Assembly (NCBI RefSeq): GCF_030063305.1
Contig: NZ_JASISV010000004.1
Span: 62,001-126,000, forward strand
DNA length: 64,000 nucleotides
Reading direction: 5' to 3'
From: Salinibacterium sp. G-O1
Lineage (GTDB): Bacteria > Actinomycetota > Actinomycetes > Actinomycetales > Microbacteriaceae
Part shown: positions 34,832-43,633 of the stretch, piece by piece
Layout of the letters: each line of letters begins with the position of its first letter
How positions within the stretch are numbered: position 1 is the first letter of the stretch
The notes under the pieces: generated by a model
What the model was told of the DNA's origin: nothing
Seen by the model: the letters and a program-made list of their open reading frames with translations, nothing else
The model's database searches: none
Program-made: the position numbers and the translations under genes

Positions 34832-35637
34832 GCTCCACCAACGAACGCTGGCTCATCGCCCTCGACATCGACGGCACTGTGTTGCTCGAAGATGGCATCA
34901 TCAACGAGCCCGTGACCGATGCTGTGGCAAAGGTTCGGGATGCGGGCCACGAGGTCATGCTCGCGACGGGTCGCTCCGTGGCCATGACGCTGCCCATCCT
35001 GGGCAGGTTGTCAATTGCACCCGAGTACGTGGTGTGCTCCAACGGGGCGATCACCCTGCGCCGCGACGCTGACGCACCCTCGGGATACACGCAGTGCCAC
35101 GTCGAAACTTTCGATCCGAGCGACGTTCTGACGACCGTCCGCTCCAACCTCGAGGCTGCGAATTACGCGGTCGAGGACGAGGACGGGTTCTACAAGTTCA
35201 CGGGACATTTTCCTGACGGGGCCCTCGGCGCCGCCAGCGAGAAGGTGCCGTTCGACGAGCTGCTGACCGTGCGCGCCACCCGGGTTGTCGTCATCTCTCC
35301 GGGTCACAAGGTCGAAGACTTTCTCACCGTGGTGGAGAAGATGGGGCTCCACAAGGTCAGCTACAACGTCGGCTGGACCGCTTGGCTCGACATCGCCCCC
35401 GATGGGGTCAACAAGGCAACGGCCTTGGAGCGCGTGCGCCGCTTGCTCGATATTCCGCGCTCCCGCGTGATGGCGGTCGGTGACGGTCGTAATGACATCG
35501 ACATGCTCGAGTGGGCGTCGGTTGAGGGCCGTGGAGTCACCATGGGCCAGGCCCCGGACGACGTGATCATCGCCGGTAACGAACGCACGGCCAGCGACAT
35601 CGACAACGGTGTGGCGGCGCTCCTCGACGCGTTCTAG
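34828..35637 (+). CDS. HAD-superfamily hydrolase, Cof type
   Basis: 269 residues. Motif I is [11 protein letters not shown] (catalytic Asp pair), motif II is around MLATGRS, and motifs III/IV are NKATAL and [14 protein letters not shown]. The large C2 cap between is typical of Cof-like sugar-phosphate phosphatases. The substrate is unknown. The ATG overlaps the serS stop (ATGA), so the two are translated together. Confidence 0.9.
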   Translation: MSSTNERWLIALDIDGTVLLEDGIINEPVTDAVAKVRDAGHEVMLATGRSVAMTLPILGRLSIAPEYVVCSNGAITLRRDADAPSGYTQCHVETFDPSDVLTTVRSNLEAANYAVEDEDGFYKFTGHFPDGALGAASEKVPFDELLTVRATRVVVISPGHKVEDFLTVVEKMGLHKVSYNVGWTAWLDIAPDGVNKATALERVRRLLDIPRSRVMAVGDGRNDIDMLEWASVEGRGVTMGQAPDDVIIAGNERTASDIDNGVAALLDAF

Positions 35638-35702
35638 ACCGGCCGAATGGTGGTGGTTGGCGAGGGCGGGCCATCTGTCGGCTAAACTCTGAAGTTGTAC
35701 CA

Positions 35703-35787
35703 GGAGGGCTGTCCGAGCGGCCGATGGAGCCAGTCTTGAAAACTGGTGGGCAGAAATGTCTCGCGAGTTCGAATCTCGCGCCCTCCG
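35703..35787 (+). tRNA. tRNA-Ser (UGA anticodon)
   Basis: The acceptor stem GGAGGGC/GCCCTCC, anticodon stem CCAGT/ACTGG with loop CTTGAAA (anticodon TGA), a long serine-type variable arm and the T arm GCGAGTTCGAATCTCGC are all present. The discriminator is G, as in bacterial tRNA-Ser. CCA is not encoded. Confidence 0.95.
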
Positions 35788-35970
35788 CAAGATTTACCCT
35801 ATTCACAGGTTACTTTTGATATCGTGGTGCCCGTCACGCGGCTTTGATCGCGCCGCGAAGCTGGGGGGCATCGATTCGACTGTCCCTTCGGAATCGTTCG
35901 CACATGGTTCCCATCTACGTTCCATGCCGCGTGATCGTGCCCGTCCATGGGCTGACGAAAGGGTTTGGTC

Positions 35971-37254
35971 ATGAGTGAATTGACTCCGAGGTCGGATGTG
36001 CGCTCGCGCTCGCGCTCTGAGCTGCGCACGCGCAGCGCCGCAGCCACCCTCCCGGGCATCGCTCGCCACGGGCGCCTCCCCAAGTCCAGCCCGGTTTCGA
36101 CGGTTTTTAAGCTCCTCGCCGCCGTGCTCGCGGTCGTTCTCGTCAGTGGCGTCTCCATCGGAGCGCTCGCCGTTACGAGCCTCACGTCCAAGGCAACCGT
36201 GGTGGATATCCCGAGCACACAGGGCGACGGCGCTGCCCTTCCTGAAGTGGGCGCCATCGAGGGCGGCTTCAACGTACTGATCGCCGGAAGCGACACCCGT
36301 GCAGGTCAGGGCGGAATCGGCGGCACAGTCGAAGACGACAGCGGTGAACTGAACGACGTCACGATGTTGCTTCACGTGTCGCAAGACCAGACGAACGCGG
36401 TGGCCATCAGCTTCCCGCGTGACATGGTTGTGCGCATCCCCGACTGCACCGACAGCGACGGCTACACCAAGCCATATTCGAGCGAACCGATCAACGTCGC
36501 ACTGTCCTATGGCGGCCTTGGCTGCGTGGCGCAGACAGTGACCGAGCTGACCGGGCTGCCCGTTCAGTACGCAGGCCTTATTACCTTCACTGGCGTCATC
36601 AATATGGCGGATGCTATCGGCGGGGTGGATATCTGCGTCGACGGTCCCATGATCGACTCTGAGACCGGCATGAACCTCCCCGAGGCGGGAACCTACAACC
36701 TCGGCGGTGTCGATGCCTTGGCCTTCCTGCGCTCCCGCGCGTCAGTGGGTGACGGCAGCGACCTGACACGCATCAGCTCGCAGCAGGTGTACCTCTCGTC
36801 TCTCGTGAGGAAGTTGAAGAGCCAGGAGACGCTCAGCGACTTCTCTAAGGTCTACGCTCTCGCCAACGCCGCGCTCAGCAACCTGACGGTCTCGTCGAGC
36901 CTCAACAGTGCCAACACCATGGTTTCGATTGCTCTCGCCCTGAAGAATGTGCCGCTGGAAAAGGTCACCTTCGTGCAGTATCCCGGAACCACCGGCGCCA
37001 CGGAGGGCATCTACGCGGGCAAGGTCAAGCCCAACGACTACCTGGCCGATCCGATGATGGAGTACATCCGCAACGACCAGCCGTTCAACCTCGCCTCCGT
37101 CGGTGACGATCGCGGTTCGACGGTAGACCCCAATGCGCCAGTGTCGACCGAGGCGCCGGTCGATCCAGGCACGGCCACTGAGGAAGCCCCCGTGGTGGAT
37201 GTGCCGGGGCAGCGGGCCGACCAATACACCTGCACCGTCACGAACACGTATTGA
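35971..37254 (+). CDS. LCP (LytR-CpsA-Psr) family cell-wall glycopolymer transferase
   Basis: 427 residues. A basic cytosolic N-terminus (SDVRSRSRSELRTRS) is followed by one membrane segment (LLAAVLAVVLVSGVSIGALAV). The LCP domain is outside: NVLIAGSDTR, NDVTMLLHVSQD, ISFPRDMVV and LAFLRSRASVGDGSDLTR, including the Asp and Arg residues that bind the polyprenyl pyrophosphate. The C-terminal part is a LytR_C-like region and an acidic, Thr/Pro-rich tail. Such enzymes attach teichoic-acid-like polymers or arabinogalactan to peptidoglycan. ATG 35971 chosen with GAAAGGG upstream. Confidence 0.9.
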   Translation: MSELTPRSDVRSRSRSELRTRSAAATLPGIARHGRLPKSSPVSTVFKLLAAVLAVVLVSGVSIGALAVTSLTSKATVVDIPSTQGDGAALPEVGAIEGGFNVLIAGSDTRAGQGGIGGTVEDDSGELNDVTMLLHVSQDQTNAVAISFPRDMVVRIPDCTDSDGYTKPYSSEPINVALSYGGLGCVAQTVTELTGLPVQYAGLITFTGVINMADAIGGVDICVDGPMIDSETGMNLPEAGTYNLGGVDALAFLRSRASVGDGSDLTRISSQQVYLSSLVRKLKSQETLSDFSKVYALANAALSNLTVSSSLNSANTMVSIALALKNVPLEKVTFVQYPGTTGATEGIYAGKVKPNDYLADPMMEYIRNDQPFNLASVGDDRGSTVDPNAPVSTEAPVDPGTATEEAPVVDVPGQRADQYTCTVTNTY

Positions 37255-37303
37255 GCCGATTCGGGCATGCGCCCGGTATTGGCTATGATTGCTGACGAAC
37301 ACT

Positions 37304-37392
37304 GGAGACGTCGCATAGTTCGGCCTAGTGCACCACCCTGCTAAGGTGGAGTACCCTAACGGGTACCGAGGGTTCAAATCCCTCCGTCTCCG
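37304..37392 (+). tRNA. tRNA-Ser (GCU anticodon)
   Basis: The acceptor stem GGAGACG/CGTCTCC, anticodon stem CCACC/GGTGG with loop CTGCTAA (anticodon GCT), long variable arm and T arm GAGGGTTCAAATCCCTC fit tRNA-Ser; the discriminator is G. A TATGAT box at 37284-37289, 14 bp upstream, is a likely -10. CCA is not encoded. Confidence 0.95.
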
Positions 37393-37408
37393 CTCTGTGA
37401 CACACGCG

Positions 37409-37435
37409 AAAGGTCCTGAATTTCAGGGCCTTTTT
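37409..37435 (+). terminator. Rho-independent terminator after tRNA-Ser(GCU)
   Basis: AAGGTCCTGA pairs with TCAGGGCCTT (one U.G pair) around a 3-nt loop, followed by a T-run. It starts 17 bp after the tRNA. It would end the tRNA transcript before the convergent ABC ATPase gene at 37478. Confidence 0.85.
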
Positions 37436-37477
37436 GCTTTTCCGGGTTTGAGCGTGCCCGTCGCGTCAGGGGATTCC

Positions 37478-38302
37478 CTAGCCACCCCGCACGACGGCGT
37501 ATTGACGGCCTGGCAGCGCGAACCATCGGCCATCGTGCTGTCCGACGCGGATGGGGTACTTGAACGCTGCGGAAACGTTCTCGGTGGTCAAGACCTGTTC
37601 CGCCAGACCTGTCTCGACGATCCGGCCTTCCGCGATCAGCGCGGCATGAGACGTGGTGGACGGAAGCTCCTCGAGGTGATGGGTAACGATGATCGAGGCA
37701 AGTCGCGGGAAGTCGTGATCCAGCGCATCGATTGTTTCCAGGAGTTGTTCGCGTGCAGCGACGTCGAGTCCGGTGGTGGGTTCGTCGAGGAGGAGAAGGT
37801 CTGGTTCTGCGATCAGCGCGCGCGCGATCAGGGCCCTGCCGCGCTCTCCTTGAGAAAGCGTCGGCCACCGGTCCTCGTCTTTGCCTGTCAGCCCGATCTG
37901 GTCGATGAGCTCTCGCGCGAGTCGCACTTGCTTGGAGGAGGGTTCCCAGCGTGGTTGGAGTTCGATGGAGCCAGTCAAGCCGGTGAGGACCACCTCCCGG
38001 ATGGTGAGAGGCGACCCCAGCGGGTGACGGGGGTTGACGTGTCCGATGGAACGGCGGAGCGCCTGTAACTCGACCCGGCCGAGGCGTTGGCCCAGGACAT
38101 GAACGGAACCGGAGGACGGGTGAGTCAGGGCGCCGGCGAAGCCGAGAACGGTGCTCTTCCCAGCGCCGTTGGGCCCGATAAGCGCCCAGTGCTCGCCAGC
38201 ACGCACAGAGAGGTCGACTGCGTCGAGAATTGTGCGGTCGCCGCGTCGGAACGACACGCTGCGCAGCTCTACGACCGCGGAGTCTGGAGGGCTATTACTC
38301 AC
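37478..38302 (-). CDS. Stand-alone ABC transporter ATP-binding protein
   Basis: 274 residues, one nucleotide-binding domain: Walker A GPNGAGKST, signature LSQGERGRAL, Walker B LLLLDEPT and H-loop VTHHLEEL. The overall form (RPHPLGSPLTIREVVLTG-like Q-loop region, VTHHLEELP) is closest to the YlmA/ModF-like soluble ATPases rather than sugar importer ATPases. No permease is adjacent. The GTG start overlaps the GH3 stop (GTGA), so it is made with the glycosidase. Whether it serves a transporter elsewhere is unknown. Confidence 0.88.
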   Translation of the reverse strand: MSNSPPDSAVVELRSVSFRRGDRTILDAVDLSVRAGEHWALIGPNGAGKSTVLGFAGALTHPSSGSVHVLGQRLGRVELQALRRSIGHVNPRHPLGSPLTIREVVLTGLTGSIELQPRWEPSSKQVRLARELIDQIGLTGKDEDRWPTLSQGERGRALIARALIAEPDLLLLDEPTTGLDVAAREQLLETIDALDHDFPRLASIIVTHHLEELPSTTSHAALIAEGRIVETGLAEQVLTTENVSAAFKYPIRVGQHDGRWFALPGRQYAVVRGG

Positions 38303-40638
38303 GCAAGCGACACTCCATTTACGGCAACGGGCGAGATGATCATTCGATTATGTCCGGAAGGCCGCGACTCACCGGTGACCGTTAGCGGTAACGCACAGAT
38401 TAGGTTGCGGCTCGAGGTGCCGACGCTAAGAACGAGCTCGCCGGGATCGACGATACGCCGCAAGTCGATGCCCGTGTACGCGCTGAGATCGGGGCTGATC
38501 GTGAACGATACCTGCGCCGATTCGCCTGGCTCGAGAGTGACGCGTGCGAAACCCACGAGCTTTTGCACGGGACGAGCCACGCTGGCCACCGGATCGGAGA
38601 GATAGACCTGCACTGTTTCAGATCCGCCGACGGCACCAGTATTTATCACGTCGACCGAAAGCGTGGTCGTCCCGTCGACATCGATCGAGTCGTCAGCAAG
38701 GGCGGCCGGCGAAAGCGTGAACGTCGTGTAACTGAGTCCGTGGCCGAACGCGAACACCGGTGACGTGGACTGGTTTGAGATCTTGTCGATCGTGCGGGTG
38801 AGAGGTGCCCCGAGATAAAGATGCTGTCCACCACCCGAGGTGTGTGGGATCTGTACGGGAAGTTTCCCGCCGGGATTGACTCGTCCACTGAGGACCCCGG
38901 CGAGGGCGCCCGCGCCCTCTTCGCCTGGGATGAATGTCTGCACTGCAGTGAGTATCCGGTCGCCGTACGTGAATGCGTATGGTCGCCCGCTGTTGGTCAC
39001 CAGGATGACGGAAGTTCCGGTGTCGAGCACGGCATTGACGAGTTCAGACTGGGAGCCCGGCAGTGTGAGGTCGGCTGCGTCGCACCCCTCGCCAGAGGTG
39101 CCGCGGCCGAACATCCCGGGCAGATCGCCCACGGTCAGAACGACCAGATCGGCGTCTCTGGCTAGTTCGACCGCTCGTTCGAGGTTGCCCGTCTCTGCCC
39201 CCAGAAAGCTTGCCCCCGTCTCGTGAGTCACGATCGCGTGGGGGAACTCCGAGCGGAACGCCTCGAGAAACGAGGGCACAGCAATGCCGAGTCCAAATTC
39301 CGGGTATCGCGGTAGCACGTGTACGGGATAGGAATAGCAACCAAGAAGCGAGCGCGGTTCGGAGGCCATGGGGCCGAGCACTGCAACGCGTCCAGAGAAG
39401 TTAGGAGAGAGTGGCAATAGTTCTTCATCGTTGCGTAGCAACACGATGGATGCTTCGGCCACGGCGCGAGCGAGGGAACGGTTTTCTGACGAGTCGAGGT
39501 CTACTACGCGACCGCCTGTTCCGGGATTCTCGTCCAGCAGCCCGAGCTGAGACTTTTGCACAAGCACGCGATGAACCGCGCGATCGATCAGCGCTTCATC
39601 GATCTGGCCAGCGCGCACCGCGTCGACGAGTGGTGGGAAACACATACCGTTGGGCAGCTCAACATCCATGCCGGCGGCGAGTGACAGTGCGCCCGCCGCC
39701 GCTGCGTCCGGGGCAACACCATGAGCTGTGGCCAGGAAGGCGATAGCCCAGTAGTCGGAGACGACCGTTCCGGTGAAACCCCATTCGTCGCGAAGAAGTT
39801 CGGTGAGCAACGCTCGGTCGGCGGCAACCGGTACGCCATCGATATCGCTGTACGAGTTCATCACCGAGCGCACGCCGCTTTCGCGCACAGCCAACTCAAA
39901 CGGAACCAACATCACATCCGCCATGTCACGCGGACCCGCCGCGACCGGTGCGTGGTTGCGCCCAGACACGGATGCGGAGTACCCCACGAAGTGTTTCAAC
40001 GTTGCGATCAGGCCACTGGCCTCGAGACCGCTCGTGTATGCGCAACCGACAGCAGCGACGAGTACAGGGTCTTCGCCGATCGTCTCCTCGACGCGGCCCC
40101 AACGGTAGTCCCGAACGACATCCAAAACCGGTGAAAGCCCTTGATGCACACCGAGGGCCCGAAGGTCCGCCCCGATTGCCTCGCCGACCCTCCTGGCGAG
40201 GGTGGGGTCAAACGTCGCGCCCCATGCGAGCGGCGCGGGATAAACGGTTGCGCCCAACGAATTGACGCCGGTTAGACACTCCTCATGTGCAATGGCGGGG
40301 ATGCCGAGTCGTGAGGCATCGACGACCATCTGCTGTTTCTCGCTCAGCCGTTCCGTGACCTCGGACACCGTCCCAGGCTCCGTGCCGATTACCCGTGTGA
40401 AATGGCCGAGGCCGAAGGGGGCGACTTCATCGAACGGCGGTCGAGCGGCGCCGAGTGTGTCCTGCATCGGCGCGACGACTTCGCCCGCGCCGCGCTTATC
40501 GAACCAATAGCCGACGAGCTGAGCGACTTTCTCTTGCAGCGTCATCTCCGAGAGCGCGGCGGTTGCGCGCTGCTCGTCGGATAGCGACACATCATGCCAT
40601 GCTGCAGCGCGGATGGAGGTGAGGGGAAGTGTGGTCAC
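38299..40638 (-). CDS. GH3 beta-glycosidase (beta-glucosidase/beta-xylosidase type)
   Basis: 779 residues. The GH3 N-terminal barrel contains LKHFVGYSA and the nucleophile Asp295 in TVVSDYWAIA. The C-terminal alpha/beta sandwich (from about 400) contains DLVVLTVGDLPGMFGRGTSGE. A fibronectin-III-like domain follows at about 660-750 (GGSETVQVYLSDP). No signal peptide, so it acts on imported oligosaccharides. The barrel is closest in style to bacterial beta-glucosidases/xylosidases; the sugar is not certain. The GTG start overlaps the LacI remnant's stop by 4 nt. Confidence 0.92.
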   Translation of the reverse strand: MTTLPLTSIRAAAWHDVSLSDEQRATAALSEMTLQEKVAQLVGYWFDKRGAGEVVAPMQDTLGAARPPFDEVAPFGLGHFTRVIGTEPGTVSEVTERLSEKQQMVVDASRLGIPAIAHEECLTGVNSLGATVYPAPLAWGATFDPTLARRVGEAIGADLRALGVHQGLSPVLDVVRDYRWGRVEETIGEDPVLVAAVGCAYTSGLEASGLIATLKHFVGYSASVSGRNHAPVAAGPRDMADVMLVPFELAVRESGVRSVMNSYSDIDGVPVAADRALLTELLRDEWGFTGTVVSDYWAIAFLATAHGVAPDAAAAGALSLAAGMDVELPNGMCFPPLVDAVRAGQIDEALIDRAVHRVLVQKSQLGLLDENPGTGGRVVDLDSSENRSLARAVAEASIVLLRNDEELLPLSPNFSGRVAVLGPMASEPRSLLGCYSYPVHVLPRYPEFGLGIAVPSFLEAFRSEFPHAIVTHETGASFLGAETGNLERAVELARDADLVVLTVGDLPGMFGRGTSGEGCDAADLTLPGSQSELVNAVLDTGTSVILVTNSGRPYAFTYGDRILTAVQTFIPGEEGAGALAGVLSGRVNPGGKLPVQIPHTSGGGQHLYLGAPLTRTIDKISNQSTSPVFAFGHGLSYTTFTLSPAALADDSIDVDGTTTLSVDVINTGAVGGSETVQVYLSDPVASVARPVQKLVGFARVTLEPGESAQVSFTISPDLSAYTGIDLRRIVDPGELVLSVGTSSRNLICALPLTVTGESRPSGHNRMIISPVAVNGVSLA

Positions 40639-41174
40639 GGTCGGTTCCTGTCTGAAGGCGGCGCCGTCGATTCGCGGACGATGAGCCGGGTGGCGAGTTC
40701 AATGTGGTGGGAGTCGAGCTGATCGCCGGCATGCAGCTGCTGGATCGTGCGGAGGGCGACCCTGCCGATGTCCTGCAAGGGCTGATACACACTCGTGAGT
40801 GGGGGGTTTGCCCAGGACGCGACGTATGTGTCGTCATATCCGACAAGGCTCAGGTGCTCAGGCACGCGAATGCCTAGTTGGCGGGCGGCTTCCAGCACAC
40901 CCATTGCCTGCGCATCGCTCGATGCGACGATGGCGGTGGGGCGGTCCTCGCGATTCAGCAGCACACTGGCAGCGCGTTCGGCCGCGTCGTGATCGAAGCT
41001 TGTGTGCATGATAAATGCTGGTGGTACGGATATGCCAGCCGCTTCGGCAGTTTGGTGCCTCGAGCAGGGTGTGATCTGTCGCGTAAACGAGACGAGATTC
41101 TCTCGTGGAACGCGAATAGACATAGACCTCAGAGCGTTGTCCCGGCTCGAGCTGACGCCCCGATGCCGCGGCCG
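40635..41174 (-). pseudogene. C-terminal remnant of a LacI-family regulator
   Basis: The frame begins directly after the in-frame stop of the Gfo/Idh gene (41175-41177) and encodes the C-terminal half of a LacI effector domain. Recognisable parts are SSSRDNALRS, TAIVASSDAQAMGVLEAARQLGI, LSLVGYDDTYVASWANPPL and the final ELATRLIVREST. The DNA-binding helix-turn-helix and the N-terminal subdomain are missing and no matching piece lies upstream. A start at 41123 would give 162 residues, but such a protein could not bind DNA. It is probably a deletion relic; it still ends in a GTGA overlap with the GH3 gene. Confidence 0.82.
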
Positions 41175-42140
41175 TCATCGCACGCCCGCTGCTGTGTAGA
41201 TGCCGTCGATGACCTTCATATTGTTCACGTAGTCGCCTCCTTCTGTCGGCAGTGTTGTGCCTGCGCGCAGTGAGTCGATAACTGCCGAAAGCTGGTGGTC
41301 GTACGTTGTATCTCCGGCAACCGTCGACACGAATGAAAGTCCCTGCCGATCGATCTCGATCGAATGGCCCGCTGAGGGAAACACCATATTCTCGACGTGC
41401 ACGGTCCCTGCGCTGCCGGTGATGTGAATAAACGATTGAAATGTTGCATCCTCACCGGCGTTCGTTCGCAGGTGACACGTGATGCCGCCGGCGAAGGTCA
41501 GCGTTGCCTCAGTGGACCGGTCGGCGCCGAGCGGGTTCAATTCTGCGGTCGCGACGGTGCTCGTCGGCTCACCGAAGAGGCTTCTTACCCAGTGCACGGG
41601 ATAGCAGCCCAAGTCCATGAGTGCACCGCCACCGAGCGCGGGGTCGTGACGCAGCGAGGCGGGATCGAACGTGTTGGTTGCATTGAATTCGGCAGTGACC
41701 TCGGTGATCGTGCCGAGCTGCCCTGATTCAACGAACTCCCTGAGCCATCCCTGCAGAGGGTGGTAGTAATCGTGGAAGGCCTCGATGACGCGGTGCCCGG
41801 TACGTTCGGCGGCATCGCGCACCGCGATAGCCTCGGCGGCGTTCATCGTGATGGGCTTCTCGCACAGCACATCTTTACCGGCCTCGAGCGCGGCGATGGT
41901 CCAGCGCGCATGCTCCGACGGTGGCAAAGCCACATAAACGAGATCGATTGAGTCGTCGCTCAAGAGGGCGTCATAGCCCGTATACGCGGTCGGGATTTTG
42001 TGCTCAGCGGCGTAGGCGGACGGGTCTTTTCGCCCGGCGACGGCAGTGACCCTGACATCGTCGCGACGGTGGGCCGGATCGATGACGGAACGTTGGGCGA
42101 TGCCGGATGCGCCGAGCAGGCCGATAGTGAGAGGTTTCAT
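41175..42140 (-). CDS. Gfo/Idh/MocA-family NAD(P)-dependent sugar dehydrogenase
   Basis: 321 residues. The Rossmann motif is TIGLLGASGIA and the catalytic motif CEKPITMN (Glu-Lys-Pro) is present, followed by EAFHDYYHPLQGW and GGGALMDLGCYPVHWVR, which carries the active-site residues of the C-terminal domain. It oxidises or reduces a sugar or cyclitol. The ATG at 42140 has AAGGATC upstream; a long in-frame extension to 42386 is not protein-like. It lies 40 bp after the aldo/keto reductase gene and directly abuts the LacI remnant. Confidence 0.9.
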   Translation of the reverse strand: MKPLTIGLLGASGIAQRSVIDPAHRRDDVRVTAVAGRKDPSAYAAEHKIPTAYTGYDALLSDDSIDLVYVALPPSEHARWTIAALEAGKDVLCEKPITMNAAEAIAVRDAAERTGHRVIEAFHDYYHPLQGWLREFVESGQLGTITEVTAEFNATNTFDPASLRHDPALGGGALMDLGCYPVHWVRSLFGEPTSTVATAELNPLGADRSTEATLTFAGGITCHLRTNAGEDATFQSFIHITGSAGTVHVENMVFPSAGHSIEIDRQGLSFVSTVAGDTTYDHQLSAVIDSLRAGTTLPTEGGDYVNNMKVIDGIYTAAGVR

Positions 42141-42180
42141 GAAACAGATCCTTCGAGTTGTGTCGAGTTTGAGGTGGCTG

Positions 42181-43140
42181 TCAGCGAGGCGAGTCGAGCC
42201 AGTTCTCGGATGACGGCAGGAGCTCCTCGATCCGATCCCAGAATTCGTCGGGGAGTACTGCCCCGGCTGATGCCAGGAGGCCGTCGAGGCGTGCGGGCTT
42301 GCTGATACCGACGATGGTGGTGTCGACCAGGGGCTGACGCAGCGAGAACTGCAGGGCCGCCGTGGCCAGGTCGGTGCCGTACTCATCGCACAGGTCAGCC
42401 ATTGCGGACACGGCGGCCAGGGTGTCTTTGGATGCTTGCCCGTAGCCGTACATGGTCTTACCCGAACGGGGTGCTGCGAGGATGCCTCCGCCGTAGATTG
42501 CGGCGTTGAAGACGCCCATTCCTGCGTCGCGCGCCTGCTTCAACAGATCGCCCGCGCTGCGGTCGAGAAGAGTCCAGCGGTTGTGCACGAGGAGCACCTC
42601 GAAGATGCCGAGATCAAGGTAACGGCTCATCTCTTGCGAGGGTCCACCCGCGAGGCCAATGTGACCGATCGCACCCTCATCGCGCAGCGCCATGAGAGCT
42701 TCAACGGCTCCGCCGGGGGCGCTCATCTCTTCGAAAGCGAAGTTCTCGGGGTCGTGCAGGTGAACAACCGGCAGTGTTTCCAGGCCCAGACGCTTCTTGC
42801 TCTCTGCGACGGACTGCCGTACGCGCTCGCCCGAGTAGTCGTTGTCTTTCGCGTCGACCTTCGTAACCACGAGGAAGTCATCGGGCTTGCCGCCGTGCGC
42901 GGCCAAGCCCAGACCAATTCGCGTTTCGCTCGCGCCGTCGGAATAACCGTTGGCGGTGTCGATGGAGCGGATCAAGCTGTCGAGCACAGCCTCGACGAGC
43001 TCGACCGCCTGCGCTTGCGGGGTTTCGTAGCCGAATAGCTGAGGTTGGCTGCCAAGCGGTCCGCCGCCGATGGTGACGGCCGTGGTGGAAACTCCGGTCG
43101 AGCCGAGGGTGCGATTCCAGTTGTCGCCGAGGTCAATCAT
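42181..43140 (-). CDS. Aldo/keto reductase (aldose 1-dehydrogenase-like)
   Basis: 319 residues. The tetrad is visible: Asp in IRSIDTANGYSDGASE, Tyr in the same segment, Lys in FLVVTKVDA and His in VVHLHDPEN. The form is that of the D-threo-aldose 1-dehydrogenase / galactose dehydrogenase branch. With the adjacent Gfo/Idh enzyme it probably processes the sugar released by the GH3 (and formerly other) glycosidases. It is now the first intact gene of the minus-strand unit downstream of LacI operators. Confidence 0.9.
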   Translation of the reverse strand: MIDLGDNWNRTLGSTGVSTTAVTIGGGPLGSQPQLFGYETPQAQAVELVEAVLDSLIRSIDTANGYSDGASETRIGLGLAAHGGKPDDFLVVTKVDAKDNDYSGERVRQSVAESKKRLGLETLPVVHLHDPENFAFEEMSAPGGAVEALMALRDEGAIGHIGLAGGPSQEMSRYLDLGIFEVLLVHNRWTLLDRSAGDLLKQARDAGMGVFNAAIYGGGILAAPRSGKTMYGYGQASKDTLAAVSAMADLCDEYGTDLATAALQFSLRQPLVDTTIVGISKPARLDGLLASAGAVLPDEFWDRIEELLPSSENWLDSPR

Positions 43141-43182
43141 GAGTTCTCCAATGTTGGGGTGGGAATTTTCTGGGTGAGTGGA

Positions 43183-43536
43183 TCAACGTGGGTGCCGAGC
43201 CGGCAGGCTGGCTACTGAGTGGAAGGACTCGCCGAGCCCGTACTGCGACTCACCGAACGTGAGGCCTAGGGGCAGGGTGAAGACCTCGCGAAGCATCGAC
43301 TTGACCTCGACTTGGGCGACATCGTCCGTCGCGGTCCGCGCGAATCTGACCACCGGTGATGCGAACCGGAAACCGCGCAAAAGCGGCAACTCTCGCTTCG
43401 AAAGGCTGCGACCAGAATCGATGCTTGAGATATCGACATTCGTAGTGACGGGGTGCGGTGTTCGGAACCACGTCGTCATTCGTCCGCCCCCTGCATCGCC
43501 CGCCCTGCGGTCTCGCCGCCGTTCTCGAGCCAACAA
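43183..43536 (-). pseudogene. Possible remnant of a GH31 glycosidase N-terminal region
   Basis: The 493-bp gap between the reductase and the LacI gene has no intact gene. On the minus strand the frame at 43536-43183 reads LTFGESQYGLGESFHSV, resembling the GETVYGLGERFT segment of GH31 alpha-xylosidases, and then stops. Nothing else of the enzyme is present. If correct, the first gene of the operon has been lost by deletion. Alternatively this is chance coding in a spacer; I rate it weak. Confidence 0.3.
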
Positions 43537-43547
43537 AATAATTTCGT
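43533..43547. promoter_or_regulatory. LacI-type operator half-conserved palindrome ACAAAATAATTTCGT
   Basis: It shares AAATAATTTCG with the perfect palindrome at 43608-43622, 75 bp away. It lies directly upstream of the minus-strand remnant frame, where the operator of the glycosidase/dehydrogenase operon would be expected. Confidence 0.55.
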
Positions 43548-43607
43548 GCCGTACCTGCGCGCATGAATAGAATGCTCCTAGTTGTTCAGTAGTTCAACGG
43601 CAAACCA

Positions 43608-43622
43608 GCGAAATAATTTCGC
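43608..43622. promoter_or_regulatory. LacI operator GCGAAATAATTTCGC (perfect palindrome)
   Basis: A 15-bp palindrome with a central A, ending 11 bp before the ATG of the LacI gene. It would give autorepression, and together with the site at 43533-43547 control of the divergent operon. AT-rich cores like AAATAATTT are unusual beside the GC-rich CebR sites of the other LacI protein. Confidence 0.7.
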
Positions 43623-43633
43623 GAAAGAGGATC

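Noticed and set aside
37262-37275. CGGGC/GCCCG stem after the LCP gene as a terminator
   Set aside because: The stem is only 5 bp and no T-run follows.
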